Positions 36,136 through 44,336 are shown, numbered from the stretch's first letter. The stretch: DNA of 64,000 nucleotides from RHKX01 sp963823565 (GCA_963823565.1 CAWGLR010000001.1:682001-746000); one strand, 5' to 3'. The notes: generated by a model not told the origin, from the letters alone. Program-made: numbers and translations.

Positions 36136-37845
36136 TCAGGCGGTCTCGGCCGCAGCGCCCTCGGCGGTCGGCACCTCGTCTTCGGCGGGCGCCTCCCCGA
36201 GCTCGGGCTGGATGCGCTCGACGCGAACGTGCTGCACCGAGCGCAGACGCGAGACGCGGACGAGGATCTCGCCCTCGAAGCGGCTCTCGGCCGCGATCCG
36301 CTCGCGCGCCTGATCGCGCTCGTGCTGCGACATCCCGCAGGCCTCGAGGAACTCGGAGACCTCCTCGGGCCGGTAGTCGCGCTCGATCAGGAGCGTCTCG
36401 ACGCTGAAGGGCTCCACGCCCTCGTGCGCGGGTACCCGCAGCCGGCAGGCGGTGAGGTCGTCGCGGCCCGGCAGGGCCGCGAGCAGCTCCTCGGGATCGC
36501 GGTGCGCCTCGATCAGCTCCAGCAGGCCCCTGCGGCCGACCAGCTCCCCCTCCCCCTCCGGGCGCGCCTCGAGGAGCCCGTCGGAGAAGAACCAGAGGTC
36601 GGCCTCGCCGCCCAGCGCGAGCATCGTCTGCCGGCACCCGGAGGCGCCCGCGACGGCGATCGGCGGCGAGTTCAGGGCCTCGACGGGCTCGAAGTCCTCG
36701 GGACCCAGCACGATCGGATGGGGGTGGCCGGCCGAGGCGTAGAGCAGCCTCCCGGTCGAGCGGTCGAACGTCGCCGCCACCGCGGTCGCGAACTCGCCGT
36801 CGCCGGCGAGGTCGGCCCGCAGCGCGCGATCGGCCAGGCGCAGCGCCAGCCGCGGCTCCAGCCCGGCCTCCAGGTACGCCCGGATCGTGTATCGGACGAC
36901 GCCCGTTCGCGGCACCGCGTCGCGGCCGTGGCCGGCGACGTCGCCGACCACGACGCCGATCGTGTCGCGGTCGATCCGGAAGACGTCGTGGAAGTCGCCG
37001 CCCGCCGCCGGACCGGTGGCCGGCCGGTAGGCGACCGCCACGCCGACGCCGCCGATCGACGGCGGCAGGTCCGGCACGAGCGCCGCCTGGAGAACGCCCA
37101 CGTCCTCCTGCAGGGCCCGCCGCTGCAGCGTCAACCGCTTCGTCGCCCGCGCGAACCACGCCGAACGGCCGGTCATCAGCAGCCCGAGCACCGCGAGCCC
37201 GATCAGGCCGACGAGGATCCCGCTCGGCAGCTCGGAGATGACGTCGCCGATCCGCGTCGCAAGGGTCGGATCCTGCGCGTCGCCGCCGCCTCCGCCGCCC
37301 TTCGCGCCGCCGCCCTTCGCGCCGCCGTCGTTCGCGCCGCCGCCGTCGTTCGCGCCGCCGGCCGCCGTGCCGGCCGCGCCCGCCGCGCCGGCGCCGTTGC
37401 CGCCGGCGCCGCCGCCGTTGCCGCCCTGGCCATCGCCGCCCCCGTTCGCGTTCGAGGCCGGATCGCCGCCCGTCGGCGCCGGAGAGTTGGTCCCCCCTCC
37501 GGGGTCGCTCCCGCCGGCCGGCTCGGTCGGAGCGGTCGGGGTGCCGGGATCGGTCGGGGTGGCCGGAGCCGGGCTTCCGCCCTGGTCGGGGATCACCTGC
37601 GGAACCACCTGGTCGAGGGTCTCGCCGACGCCGCCGACGTCGGGGACCGTCACCTCGGGAACGTTCACCTGGGGACCGGGCACGGTGGGGACCTGAACGC
37701 TGACTCCCGGGACGTCGTTGCTGCCGGGAAGGTTCACGCCCCCGACGCCGACGCCGATGCCGAATGCGGGGGGCGCCGCGAGCAGGCAGGAGCCCACCGC
37801 TGCCAGCAGCGCCCGCCTGGGCGTGAGGGGCCCCCTCGTGCTCAT
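36136..37845 (-). CDS. SpoIIE-type PP2C phosphatase with extracellular low-complexity region
   Basis: The 569-residue protein has a signal sequence (about 8-30) and a Pro/Val-rich repeat region with VP-spaced motifs (about 38-80). A Gly/Asn/Ala-rich region at about 110-200 is likely outside the cell. A membrane helix (GILVGLIGLAVLGLLM, about 212-228) follows, then a cytoplasmic PP2C domain. The phosphatase shows GGDFHDVF, VVGDVAGHG, FFSDGLLEAR and GRDDLTACRL, so all metal-binding Asp are present. Such enzymes dephosphorylate STAS anti-anti-sigma proteins; a STAS gene is divergent 105 bp away. The start is set at the ATG at 37845 before the signal sequence. Confidence 0.92.
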   Translation of the reverse strand: MSTRGPLTPRRALLAAVGSCLLAAPPAFGIGVGVGGVNLPGSNDVPGVSVQVPTVPGPQVNVPEVTVPDVGGVGETLDQVVPQVIPDQGGSPAPATPTDPGTPTAPTEPAGGSDPGGGTNSPAPTGGDPASNANGGGDGQGGNGGGAGGNGAGAAGAAGTAAGGANDGGGANDGGAKGGGAKGGGGGGDAQDPTLATRIGDVISELPSGILVGLIGLAVLGLLMTGRSAWFARATKRLTLQRRALQEDVGVLQAALVPDLPPSIGGVGVAVAYRPATGPAAGGDFHDVFRIDRDTIGVVVGDVAGHGRDAVPRTGVVRYTIRAYLEAGLEPRLALRLADRALRADLAGDGEFATAVAATFDRSTGRLLYASAGHPHPIVLGPEDFEPVEALNSPPIAVAGASGCRQTMLALGGEADLWFFSDGLLEARPEGEGELVGRRGLLELIEAHRDPEELLAALPGRDDLTACRLRVPAHEGVEPFSVETLLIERDYRPEEVSEFLEACGMSQHERDQARERIAAESRFEGEILVRVSRLRSVQHVRVERIQPELGEAPAEDEVPTAEGAAAETA

Positions 37846-37949
37846 GCCGGTTGCTTCGCCCGTGCCGCTGCTCAACTTGAGGGTTTTCCGCCTCAGCCGT
37901 CGAAAGTCGTAGGGTGCGCAGCGGTAAGAGCCGATCGAGGGGGAAGGCC

Positions 37950-38279
37950 ATGGCGTCCATCAGAGTCGAGAGGGGCTCAGGGGGATGCGTAGTCGTGGCC
38001 GAGGGAGACCTCGATATGACCATCACCGGGGAGCTGGAGGCGGCGCTCGAGGAGGCATCTGCGGAGGCGCCGAAGGTGGTCATGGACCTCGCGGCGACAT
38101 CGTTGCTCGACTCCCGCGCGATCGGCGTCCTGCTCTCCTGGAACGACCGGCTTCAGCGGATCGACGGCGGCCTCGCGATCGTCGGCGCCGGGCCTGATGT
38201 GCGGCGGCTCTTCTCGACGATCGGGCTCGAGCGGGAGTTCCGCTTCTTCCCCACCCGCAGCGACGCGCTGCAGGATTAG
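37950..38279 (+). CDS. STAS domain protein (anti-sigma factor antagonist-like)
   Basis: The 109-residue protein is a single STAS domain: CVVVAEGDLDMTITGELEAAL at the N-terminus, then VVMDLAATSLLDSRAIGVLLSWNDRL, which includes the DSRAIG loop where the phosphorylatable Ser lies. Strands and helices fit SpoIIAA/RsbV length. The ATG at 37950 has a good GGGGGAAGG ribosome site. Between a PP2C phosphatase gene and an EAL-HATPase gene, it is likely the switch component. When unphosphorylated it would bind the HATPase-type kinase or anti-sigma. Confidence 0.93.
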   Translation: MASIRVERGSGGCVVVAEGDLDMTITGELEAALEEASAEAPKVVMDLAATSLLDSRAIGVLLSWNDRLQRIDGGLAIVGAGPDVRRLFSTIGLEREFRFFPTRSDALQD

Positions 38280-38289
38280 CGCACGGCGG

Positions 38290-38317
38290 TCAAGAACCGC
38301 GCCCACGGGCCGATAGG
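38290..38317 (+). promoter_or_regulatory. sigma-28-like promoter TCAAG-N14-GCCGATAGG
   Basis: TCAAG at 38290-38294 is followed after exactly 14 nt by GCCGATAGG at 38309-38317, 6 nt before the ATG at 38324. Both boxes and both spacings are identical to those at 12608-12635. The predicted start of transcription is at or next to the ATG. Confidence 0.55.
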
Positions 38318-38323
38318 GACCAC

Positions 38324-39814
38324 ATGACGGGCCGACCCGAGCCCAGCGCTCACGCACCTCGCCCGGAGCGCCGCAAGCGCGCGCGCCGCGGCACCGACGT
38401 CCGGCTTCCCGAGCCCGCGCAGCGCCCGGCCGCCGAGGCGAAGGGCCGCCGCAGCGCCGCCGCGACCTCGGCGATCCCCGCCGCGCTGGTCGCGGGCTGG
38501 GCCGTCGCCCGGATCGCGAGCGGTGCCGGTGTCGCCGTGCCCCTCGTGGCCCTCTCGCTGACCGTGGTCTGGCTGCTGCTCACCTTCCCGTGGGCCCACG
38601 GCGGCCAGTCCGGCTCGGGCTTTGCGGGGATCGGCCGGATGCTCAAGGTGCGCTCGGTCCGCCGCGCGCTCGAGCGCGACGAGCTCGAGCTCCATTACCA
38701 GCCGCAGATCGACCTCGCGACCGGCCGGCCCTTCGGCGTCGAGGCGCTGCTGCGCTGGCGTCGCGGCGAGACCATGGTGCCTCCCGGCGACTTCCTCCCC
38801 GCCGTCGAAGCCAGCGACCTGATCGTTCCGGTGACCGAGCGGGTGCTGGAGATGGCGATCGCGCAGGCGGGCGAGTGGCGGCGCGGCGGTCGCGACCTCC
38901 GCGTTGCGATCAACCTCTCGGCGGCGAACCTGCGCGACTTCAGGGTCGTCGAGCAGGTCCGCCGCGCGCTCGACGCCAACGGCGTCCCGCCCGACGGCAT
39001 CGCGCTCGAGGTGACGGAGACGACGGTCCTCGACAACCCCGAGCAGACCCGGGCGGTCCTCGACTCGCTCGACGAGCTCGGCGTGCCGATCTCGATCGAC
39101 GACTTCGGAGCCGGCTACTCGTCGCTGCTGTGGCTGCGGATCTTCCCGGTCGACGAGGTGAAGATCGACCGCAGCTTCGTCTCCCAGCTCTCCGGTGAAG
39201 GGCGCGCCTTCGTCGCCGGGGTGGTGCGGCTTGCGCGCGACCTCTCGATGGGGGTGGTCGCCGAGGGGGTCGAGACACGTGAGGCCCTCGAGGAGCTCCA
39301 CTCGCTCGGGTGCGAGTCCGGGCAGGGCTGGCTCTTCGCCCGGGCGATGCCGGCGGACGAGGTCGCCGCCTGGATCGACGAGCACGCCGAGACGGACTGG
39401 GGACGCCGCGAGACCGGTATCTCGATCGACCCGCGGTATGAGGAGATCGCCGCTGCGCGGGAGATGGTCGAGAGCCGGGCCCAGGCCGCCGGGCTGTCCG
39501 ACTCCGACGTCTGGGACGTGCGGGTGGCGGTCACCGAGGCACTGGCGAACGCGATCGAGCACGGAGCCCGCTCGGAGGACGGGCGGATCCACGTGACCGT
39601 GACCGAGGACCGCGACGAGCTCCGGCTCGAGATCCAGGGCGGCGGGCGCAACGGCGGGCCTCCCGCGCCGGGGGGGGTACGCGAGCGCGGGCGCGGGATC
39701 GCGATGATGAGCGGCACGATGGACTCCGTCCACCTCGCCCACGACGAGGACCAGAACCTGATCCGGCTCGCGAAGCGGCTACGTCGCGCTGAGGCCGAGC
39801 GCCCGGCCGACTAG
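38324..39814 (+). CDS. EAL phosphodiesterase fused to a HATPase anti-sigma kinase-like domain
   Basis: The 496-residue protein has a basic N-terminus and two membrane helices (about 48-88). An EAL domain follows at about 107-350 and an RsbW-type HATPase domain at about 365-490. EAL catalytic motifs are intact: VEALLRWRRG, INLSAANLRD, LEVTETTVL, ISIDDFGAGYSS, DEVKIDRSFV, VVAEGVET and QGWLFARAM. The HATPase has an intact N-box, VTEALANAIEHGA, and a GRGIAMM lid, but the G1 DxGxG motif reads IQGGG without Asp. I infer c-di-GMP hydrolysis linked to partner switching with the upstream STAS protein. Its stop codon shares CTAG with the convergent next gene. Confidence 0.93.
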   Translation: MTGRPEPSAHAPRPERRKRARRGTDVRLPEPAQRPAAEAKGRRSAAATSAIPAALVAGWAVARIASGAGVAVPLVALSLTVVWLLLTFPWAHGGQSGSGFAGIGRMLKVRSVRRALERDELELHYQPQIDLATGRPFGVEALLRWRRGETMVPPGDFLPAVEASDLIVPVTERVLEMAIAQAGEWRRGGRDLRVAINLSAANLRDFRVVEQVRRALDANGVPPDGIALEVTETTVLDNPEQTRAVLDSLDELGVPISIDDFGAGYSSLLWLRIFPVDEVKIDRSFVSQLSGEGRAFVAGVVRLARDLSMGVVAEGVETREALEELHSLGCESGQGWLFARAMPADEVAAWIDEHAETDWGRRETGISIDPRYEEIAAAREMVESRAQAAGLSDSDVWDVRVAVTEALANAIEHGARSEDGRIHVTVTEDRDELRLEIQGGGRNGGPPAPGGVRERGRGIAMMSGTMDSVHLAHDEDQNLIRLAKRLRRAEAERPAD

Positions 39815-40269
39815 CGGCCCAGCGTTCGCAGGAACTCCCGCGCCGCGAGGGGAACGCCGGCGATCAGGCCCCGGACCTCGAGCAGGCCGGCGCGCAGCTC
39901 GGGATCCCCGAACTCCGCCGGCAGCATCGAGTCCTGAAGCTCCGAGACCCTGCCGTCGGCGGCGTTGACGGCCTCCGTCGCACGTTCGACGAACGCCTTC
40001 GCGCCCTGGGAGGTGCGCCCGGCCGGGGGCTGCTCGAACCGGCGCTCGGGGAAGCCGCGCGAGCGGGCGAAGCCGGCGTGGGCGCGCATCGCCCGCCCGT
40101 AGGCGCGCTGCACCGGTCCGTAGAGCCCCTCCTCCAGCCGGTCCGCGGCGGTGACCGAGACCGCCTCGTAGGCCGCGCCGAGGCATGCGAGCGCCAATGC
40201 GAGCGACTCGACCGCCTCGCCGAGGTCGTCGAGGATCTGCTCCTGGGCCTCCCGCGTGCCGATCGCCAT
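39811..40269 (-). CDS. all-helical protein of unknown function
   Basis: The 152-residue protein is Ala-, Glu- and Leu-rich with predicted helices throughout and no signal or membrane segment. It starts at the ATG at 40269 and ends in a CTAG shared with the EAL-HATPase stop, so the two genes are strictly convergent. Conserved-looking elements are AYGRAMRAHAGFARSRGFPERRF and the C-terminal GLIAGVPLAAREFLRTLG. I do not recognise a family. Confidence 0.65.
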   Translation of the reverse strand: MAIGTREAQEQILDDLGEAVESLALALACLGAAYEAVSVTAADRLEEGLYGPVQRAYGRAMRAHAGFARSRGFPERRFEQPPAGRTSQGAKAFVERATEAVNAADGRVSELQDSMLPAEFGDPELRAGLLEVRGLIAGVPLAAREFLRTLGR

Positions 40270-40310
40270 CGCCCGAGGTTATTCGGGCGACGGCGATCCG
40301 CGATCCGCGA

Positions 40311-40760
40311 CTACTTGACGGTGATCGTGCCCTCCATGCCCGCCTCGCGGTGTCCGGGGACCGAGCAGTAGAACGTGTAGGTCCCGGGCTGGAGGTCGGC
40401 GGTGGTCGAGGTCTTGCCGGCCGTGATCGTGTCGGTCCCGGCGACGTCCTCGCCGCTGGAGTCCTCGATCTCGACGTTGTGCGGGGTCGAGGACGGGTTC
40501 TCGAACTCGATCGTGTCGTTGCCGGCCTTCGCGCTCACCTCGCTCTGCGTGAACGCGAGGTCGCCGTTGGGATCGGCCTCGATCTGCACGGTCGCGCCCT
40601 CGCCGCTCGAGGCGGCCGTCGACGTGCTCGCCGACTCCTCCGAGCTCGTGGTCGCCGCCGGGGTAGAGGATGTGGAGTCCTCGTCGTCCCCGCACGCCGC
40701 CAGGCCGGCGCCGGCGAGCGCCACCGTGGCGATCAGCGCCGGGATCTTCATGGATCGCAT
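40311..40760 (-). CDS. cupredoxin-domain lipoprotein
   Basis: The 149-residue protein starts at the ATG at 40760 after GGAAGGAG. It has a lipoprotein signal ending LAAC (Cys23). A Ser/Thr/Glu-rich linker (about 30-60) leads to a type I copper domain with the ligand His in STPHNVEI and CSVPGHREAGM (Cys, His, Met). Such plastocyanin-like lipoproteins carry electrons or copper on the outer face of the membrane. No oxidase gene is adjacent. Confidence 0.88.
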   Translation of the reverse strand: MRSMKIPALIATVALAGAGLAACGDDEDSTSSTPAATTSSEESASTSTAASSGEGATVQIEADPNGDLAFTQSEVSAKAGNDTIEFENPSSTPHNVEIEDSSGEDVAGTDTITAGKTSTTADLQPGTYTFYCSVPGHREAGMEGTITVK

Positions 40761-40839
40761 CTTCGATGCTCCTTCCAGTCGCATTGGTCCGCCCGCCACG
40801 ATCGATCGGGGCGGGCGAGAGCGCAATTGGACCTTGGTC

Positions 40840-41190
40840 CTAGGACCCCTCGGCCTCGCCCGGCGCGGGTAGCGGCTGGCCGAGGCCGGCGGCCGCGCGC
40901 GCCTCCTCCCAGCTCGTGAAGGCTCGACCCTCGACGACCTGGCCGCCCGCGACCGCGAAAGTCCAGCCGACCATCACCGAGAAGTCGGTTCCGGCGCGGG
41001 TGTCGTGGACGACGCCGAGGACGACGATCCAGCCCGTCCCGCCGATGATCTCGGCGACGTCGATGCGCAGGTGCTCCAGCCGCGGTCCGAACTGCTCGAA
41101 CCACGCGCGGATCGCTCGCTCCCCCCTGAGCGTCCCTCCCGAGCTCCAGACGGTCGGCAACCACTGCGCGTCGGGATGGATGCGCGCCAT
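40840..41190 (-). CDS. SnoaL/NTF2-like protein, N-terminal helix missing
   Basis: About 116 residues from the ATG at 41190 fit an NTF2-like fold: MARIHPDAQWLPT, GERAIRAWFEQFGPRLEHLRIDV, IVVLGVVHDTRAGTDFSVMVGWTFAVAGGQVVEGRAF. Normal family members have one more helix before this, and the reading frame continues upstream as GDLDG, the end of that helix, then becomes unlike any protein. The gene is therefore cut or frame-broken near 41210, where another frame carries a small membrane protein. Confidence 0.55.
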   Translation of the reverse strand: MARIHPDAQWLPTVWSSGGTLRGERAIRAWFEQFGPRLEHLRIDVAEIIGGTGWIVVLGVVHDTRAGTDFSVMVGWTFAVAGGQVVEGRAFTSWEEARAAAGLGQPLPAPGEAEGS

Positions 41191-41400
41191 CGCGCCGTCG
41201 AGGTCGCCTGCCGGGCCCGGGGACGGAGGGCGGCGCGGGCGAGAACGGCGACCGCGGCGGTCCCCATCAGGCCGTAGTAGAGCCAGTCCGAAAGCTCCCT
41301 CGTGTCCCGGCCGCCGACGAGCGTCACGACCTCGAGCAGCAGGACCCCCGCCCAGACGATGCTCAGGGCGATCAGCGTCCCGCCGTAGGTTGAGCGCATC
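40974..41400 (-). pseudogene. two-helix membrane protein fragment running into the SnoaL-like gene
   Basis: From the ATG at 41400 the frame reads RSTYGGTLIALSIVWAG with two hydrophobic helices and ends sensibly near AALRPR (about 41215). Beyond that it is an out-of-frame copy of the SnoaL-like gene to a stop at 40974. Either a stop and intergenic DNA are lost here, or an indel joins two genes. I cannot tell whether this is biology or assembly. Confidence 0.35.
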
Positions 41401-41582
41401 CTGCGCCGCGTGTCCAAGGGGTCGGATCCCTCCGATCGTCCCGGAGCTCGTGGGGCTATTGAGTCGGTGGCCGCGAAGCGTTCCGCCAGTCCTCCGCGCG
41501 TTGCGACCGTCTGACCTCGTCCCCATCGGCATATGGCCGGCGTGGCTTGAGGTCCGGCGCGGGGCTCCCGTCGCCGTCCGGA

Positions 41583-42590
41583 TCAGCTCGGGTGCGCATG
41601 CAGCGCGATCACCCGGTCGCCGGGCTCGAGCTCGTCGCACCGCGGGTCCCCGAACGGGATCAGCTCGCCGTCGCGCCGGACCGCGACCATCGGTCCCCAC
41701 TCCGCGCCCGCTCGGCAGAGCTCGCTCCTCCCGGCCCGACCTCGTGCTGGCGGATGTCGAGCCCCTCACCGATCGAGAGCATGTCGCTGATCGCCTCGGC
41801 GATCCCGGGGGTATGGGTCGCCATCCCGAGGAGCCGGCCGGCGGCCGCCGAGCTGCTGACGACGCTGTCGGCGCCGCTCTGCTCGAGCAGGTGCACGTTC
41901 TCGTCCTCCCGCGCGGCGGCGACGATGTCCGCCCGGGGGCCGAGCTCCCTCGCCGTCAGCGTCGTCAGCACCGCCGAGTCGTCGCGATTGACCGCGATCA
42001 CGACCGCCCGCGCATCCGCGATCCCGGCCTCCGCGAGCACCTCCTGCTGGGTCGCGTCGCCGGCGATCGCCGCATGCCCAGAGCCGGTCGCGTGCGCCCG
42101 CGCCTCGGCGCGGGGATCGATCACGACGATGCTCGCCGGATCGGCTCCCTGCCCGACGAGGGTGGCGGCGGCGGCGCGGCCCTTGGTGCCGTAGCCGCAG
42201 ACGATCGTGTGGTCCTTCAGCTTCTTCCTCCAGCGCGAGATGCGATAGGCGGTGCGGGTTCGCTCTGCCAGTATCTCCAACGTCGTCCCGACGAGGACGA
42301 TCAGGAAGAGGACGCGGGCCGGGGTGACGACGAGCGTCGTGACCAGCCGGGTCCCGTCGGTCACCGGCCGGACGTCGCCGTAGCCGGTCGTCGTGATGCT
42401 CACGGTCGAGTAGTAGAAGGCGTCGAGGAGGCTGACCGTCGTCGTCCTCCGGATCGACGTATCCGTCGCGGCCGATGTAGGTGAGCCCGGCGACGAGGAC
42501 GATGAGCGAGAGGGCCAGCAGCACCCGCGCCCCGATCTTGCGGAGCGGGCTCGGCTCGCCGCCGGGCAGGGAGATCAGCGAGTCATCCAT
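41583..42590 (-). pseudogene. potassium channel with TrkA-type RCK domain, two frame breaks
   Basis: The N-terminus from the ATG at 42590 has a helix and RDGYVDPE. Near 42445 the frame shifts to FYYSTVSITTTGYGD, the pore helix and selectivity filter. A second helix leads to an RCK/TrkA-N domain starting HTIVCGYGTKGRAAA and ending near SIGEGLDIRQHEVG. Near 41720 the frame shifts again to a TrkA-C-like tail (VRRDGELIPFGDP, then DELEPGDRVIALHAHPS) ending at 41583. The total of 1008 nt is a multiple of three, so the two shifts compensate. The organism probably has a working K+ channel. Confidence 0.72.
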
Positions 42591-42654
42591 TCGCCGCTGA
42601 TCCTAGGCGGGGCCGCCGGCACCCCGCCGCGGAGCTAGTCGCGGTTGGAGATGA

Positions 42655-42955
42655 TCAGCCCGTCCGGGAGCGCTCGCGCACGGAGGCGAGCCGGGCGGCC
42701 GCCTCGGCCGCGAACGTGCCCGATCGCCCACGCTGCTGCTCGGCGAACCCGAGCAGGTTGCGCTCGGCGAGCCACGGCTCCATTCGCTCCTTGATGCGCT
42801 CGAAAGTCGCGCCGATCGCCGCCTCCAGGTCGGGGCTCATGACCGGACCGATCGCGTCGAGCAGGTACGGCTCCGCGACGGCGTCGAGGGCGCCGTGGCT
42901 CGCGTCGGAGCGCGCGCTCGAATGAGGTGACGATCGCTTCCGCGCCGGAGGTCAC
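42655..42955 (-). pseudogene. small helical protein, probably frameshifted
   Basis: One frame from the GTG at 42955 reads VTSGAEAIVTSFERA. After about 42910 another frame gives a protein-like ASHGALDAVAEPYLLDAIGPVMSPDLEAAI, then GATFERIKERMEPWLAERN, ending at 42655. The ATG at 42840 could start a 61-residue product alone. No family is recognised. Confidence 0.35.
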
Positions 42956-42982
42956 CGCCTCGAGCGAGCGCGCCTCAAACGG

Positions 42983-43022
42983 CCGCGGCCCCGCCCTCCG
43001 CACGGGAGGAGCGGGGCCGCGG
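42983..43022 (-). terminator. strong GC-rich terminator hairpin
   Basis: CCGCGGCCCCGC at 42983-42994 pairs exactly with GCGGGGCCGCGG at 43011-43022, and the loop contains a second CCTCC/GGGAGG pairing. It lies 17 bp after the stop of the small secreted-protein gene. Confidence 0.65.
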
Positions 43023-43039
43023 GGCGAGCTCGGGCCGGA

Positions 43040-43393
43040 TCAGCGCGGGCGCTTCTTCCAGAGCGCCTTGTAGCGCTTGTCGGGGTTGTGCTTGGAGCGG
43101 CACTGGAAGGCCAGCTCGCCCTTCGCGTACTTCTGCAGCGGGCCGCAGGTGTAGCCCTTGATCACGAGCTGCTCTCCCTGCTCGCCGTTCGTCTGTCGGA
43201 AGTAGCGGCGGACGCCCTTCTCGGCGCGCTCGCAGCCGACCGCGTAGGTCTTGACCTTGAACTTGGCCGTGTTGCCGGCGTTGTCGGTGGCCTCGGTCAC
43301 GCCGCACGGGTTGCCGCCGGCCGCGGACGCGGAGGACGCGCCGGCCAGGGCGAACGCGAAGGCGCACGCAGCCAGGACTGAGATCCGCTTCAT
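43040..43393 (-). CDS. small secreted protein of unknown function
   Basis: The 117-residue protein starts at an ATG (43393) 6 nt after AGGAG. A signal peptide ends near residue 25 (ASAAGG). The mature part has four cysteines (NPCGV, VGCERA, YTCGP, FQCRS), enough for two disulfides, and a basic C-terminus. The KVKTYAVGCERA and YTCGP layout is shared by small secreted actinobacterial proteins. Role unknown. A strong hairpin follows the gene. Confidence 0.75.
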   Translation of the reverse strand: MKRISVLAACAFAFALAGASSASAAGGNPCGVTEATDNAGNTAKFKVKTYAVGCERAEKGVRRYFRQTNGEQGEQLVIKGYTCGPLQKYAKGELAFQCRSKHNPDKRYKALWKKRPR

Positions 43394-43502
43394 CTGAGCT
43401 CCTCTTCGATGGATGGGGCGCGTCGGTTGACGCGCAACGCTCTTCCACCGTCGCAGCAGTCCCCCTGCTCGTGCAAGGAGGCTGGCCGGATTGGCCAGGC
43501 GC

Positions 43503-43898
43503 TCAGGAGCCGAGCACCACCCGGACCGCCCAGGCGCCGTCGTCGAGCCGCTCGAGCACGACGTCGCGGCAGCGCAACGGGCGGATCCGATCCGCCGGCA
43601 GCCCGCGCTCGCCCGCGACCTCGGCCCGGAAGCTCGACTTGCCCATGCGCTCCTTGAACGCGCGCTCGGCGACGAACCCGTCGCTGCCCGCGAGCCGCAG
43701 CAGCTCGTCCATCCACGCGCGCAGCAGGCTCTCGAGGTCGTCGCCGGAGACCTGCACCGCGTGCGTGACCGGAGTGCCGCCGGAGGCACCGGAGATCACC
43801 GAGCTGAGCCCGACGAGCGCCTCACTGAACAGCGCTTCCGCGTTGACGTCCTCGATGAGCAGCTCGGTCACCGAGTCGCCCTCCACCGTCTCGAACAT
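43503..43898 (-). CDS. archease-like (SHS2-fold) protein
   Basis: The 131-residue protein starts at the ATG at 43898 after GGAAGGAG. Its pattern follows archease: a strand VTELLIEDVNAEALFSEALVGL, then DDLESLLRAWMDELLRLAGSDGFVAERAF, and a C-terminal GAWAVRVVLGS. The N-terminal HTADVG motif typical of archease is replaced by GDSVTE. Archease activates the RNA ligase RtcB; no rtcB is seen here. Its function is thus uncertain. Confidence 0.65.
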   Translation of the reverse strand: MFETVEGDSVTELLIEDVNAEALFSEALVGLSSVISGASGGTPVTHAVQVSGDDLESLLRAWMDELLRLAGSDGFVAERAFKERMGKSSFRAEVAGERGLPADRIRPLRCRDVVLERLDDGAWAVRVVLGS

Positions 43899-43991
43899 GA
43901 GTCTCCTTCCGCTGCGGTCGAGGGCATCCTCGCGCCTTCCGGGAGGCGCGCGCATCGGTACCCGGCCCCGATGCGGGGCTACGCTGCATCG

Positions 43992-44236
43992 ATGGGCGAG
44001 CGCAGGGAGTACCGCGACGCCATGGGGCGCCTCCACCGGACCGACGGCCCGGCCCTGATCCACGCCAACGGGTCCTGCAAGTGGTACCGGCACGGCCGCC
44101 GCAACCGCGAAGGACGGCCCCGCGTGCGTCCTACCCCGACGGCCGCCGGATCTGGTTCGTCGACGGGGAGATGATCCGGCGCGAGACGGCTGAGCCGGGC
44201 GCGGAGGCCTCGATCCGCGACGGCGGCGAGGGCTAG
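43992..44236 (+). pseudogene. WYR-G-HR repeat small protein (MORN/YwqK-like), frameshifted
   Basis: From the ATG at 43992 the frame reads REYRDAMGRLHRTDGPALI then NGSCKWYRHGRRNREG, which resembles HR-DGPA repeats. Near 44125 the frame must shift to continue as YPDGRRIWFVDGEMIRRE and stop at 44236. The 245-nt total is not a multiple of three. An intact version would have about 81 residues. Confidence 0.5.
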
Positions 44237-44336
44237 GCGCGGTCCGCGTAGCTCCCAGCCACTGGGGTCTCTCGCGCCATCATGTTGGCGGAATAGACCC
44301 CGGCACAGGTCGAGTGTGCCGAGGGTCGGCAGCGCC

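Noticed and set aside
37260..37480. Repetitive GC-rich DNA as a tandem repeat or CRISPR-like array
   Set aside because: It codes for the Gly/Asn/Ala tract of the phosphatase in frame and has no fixed repeat and spacer unit.
35939..38083. Upstream extension of the DAHP synthase frame over the SpoIIE gene
   Set aside because: The extension is Arg- and Gly-rich, out of frame with the phosphatase on the same strand, and the family N-terminus begins at the ATG at 35938.
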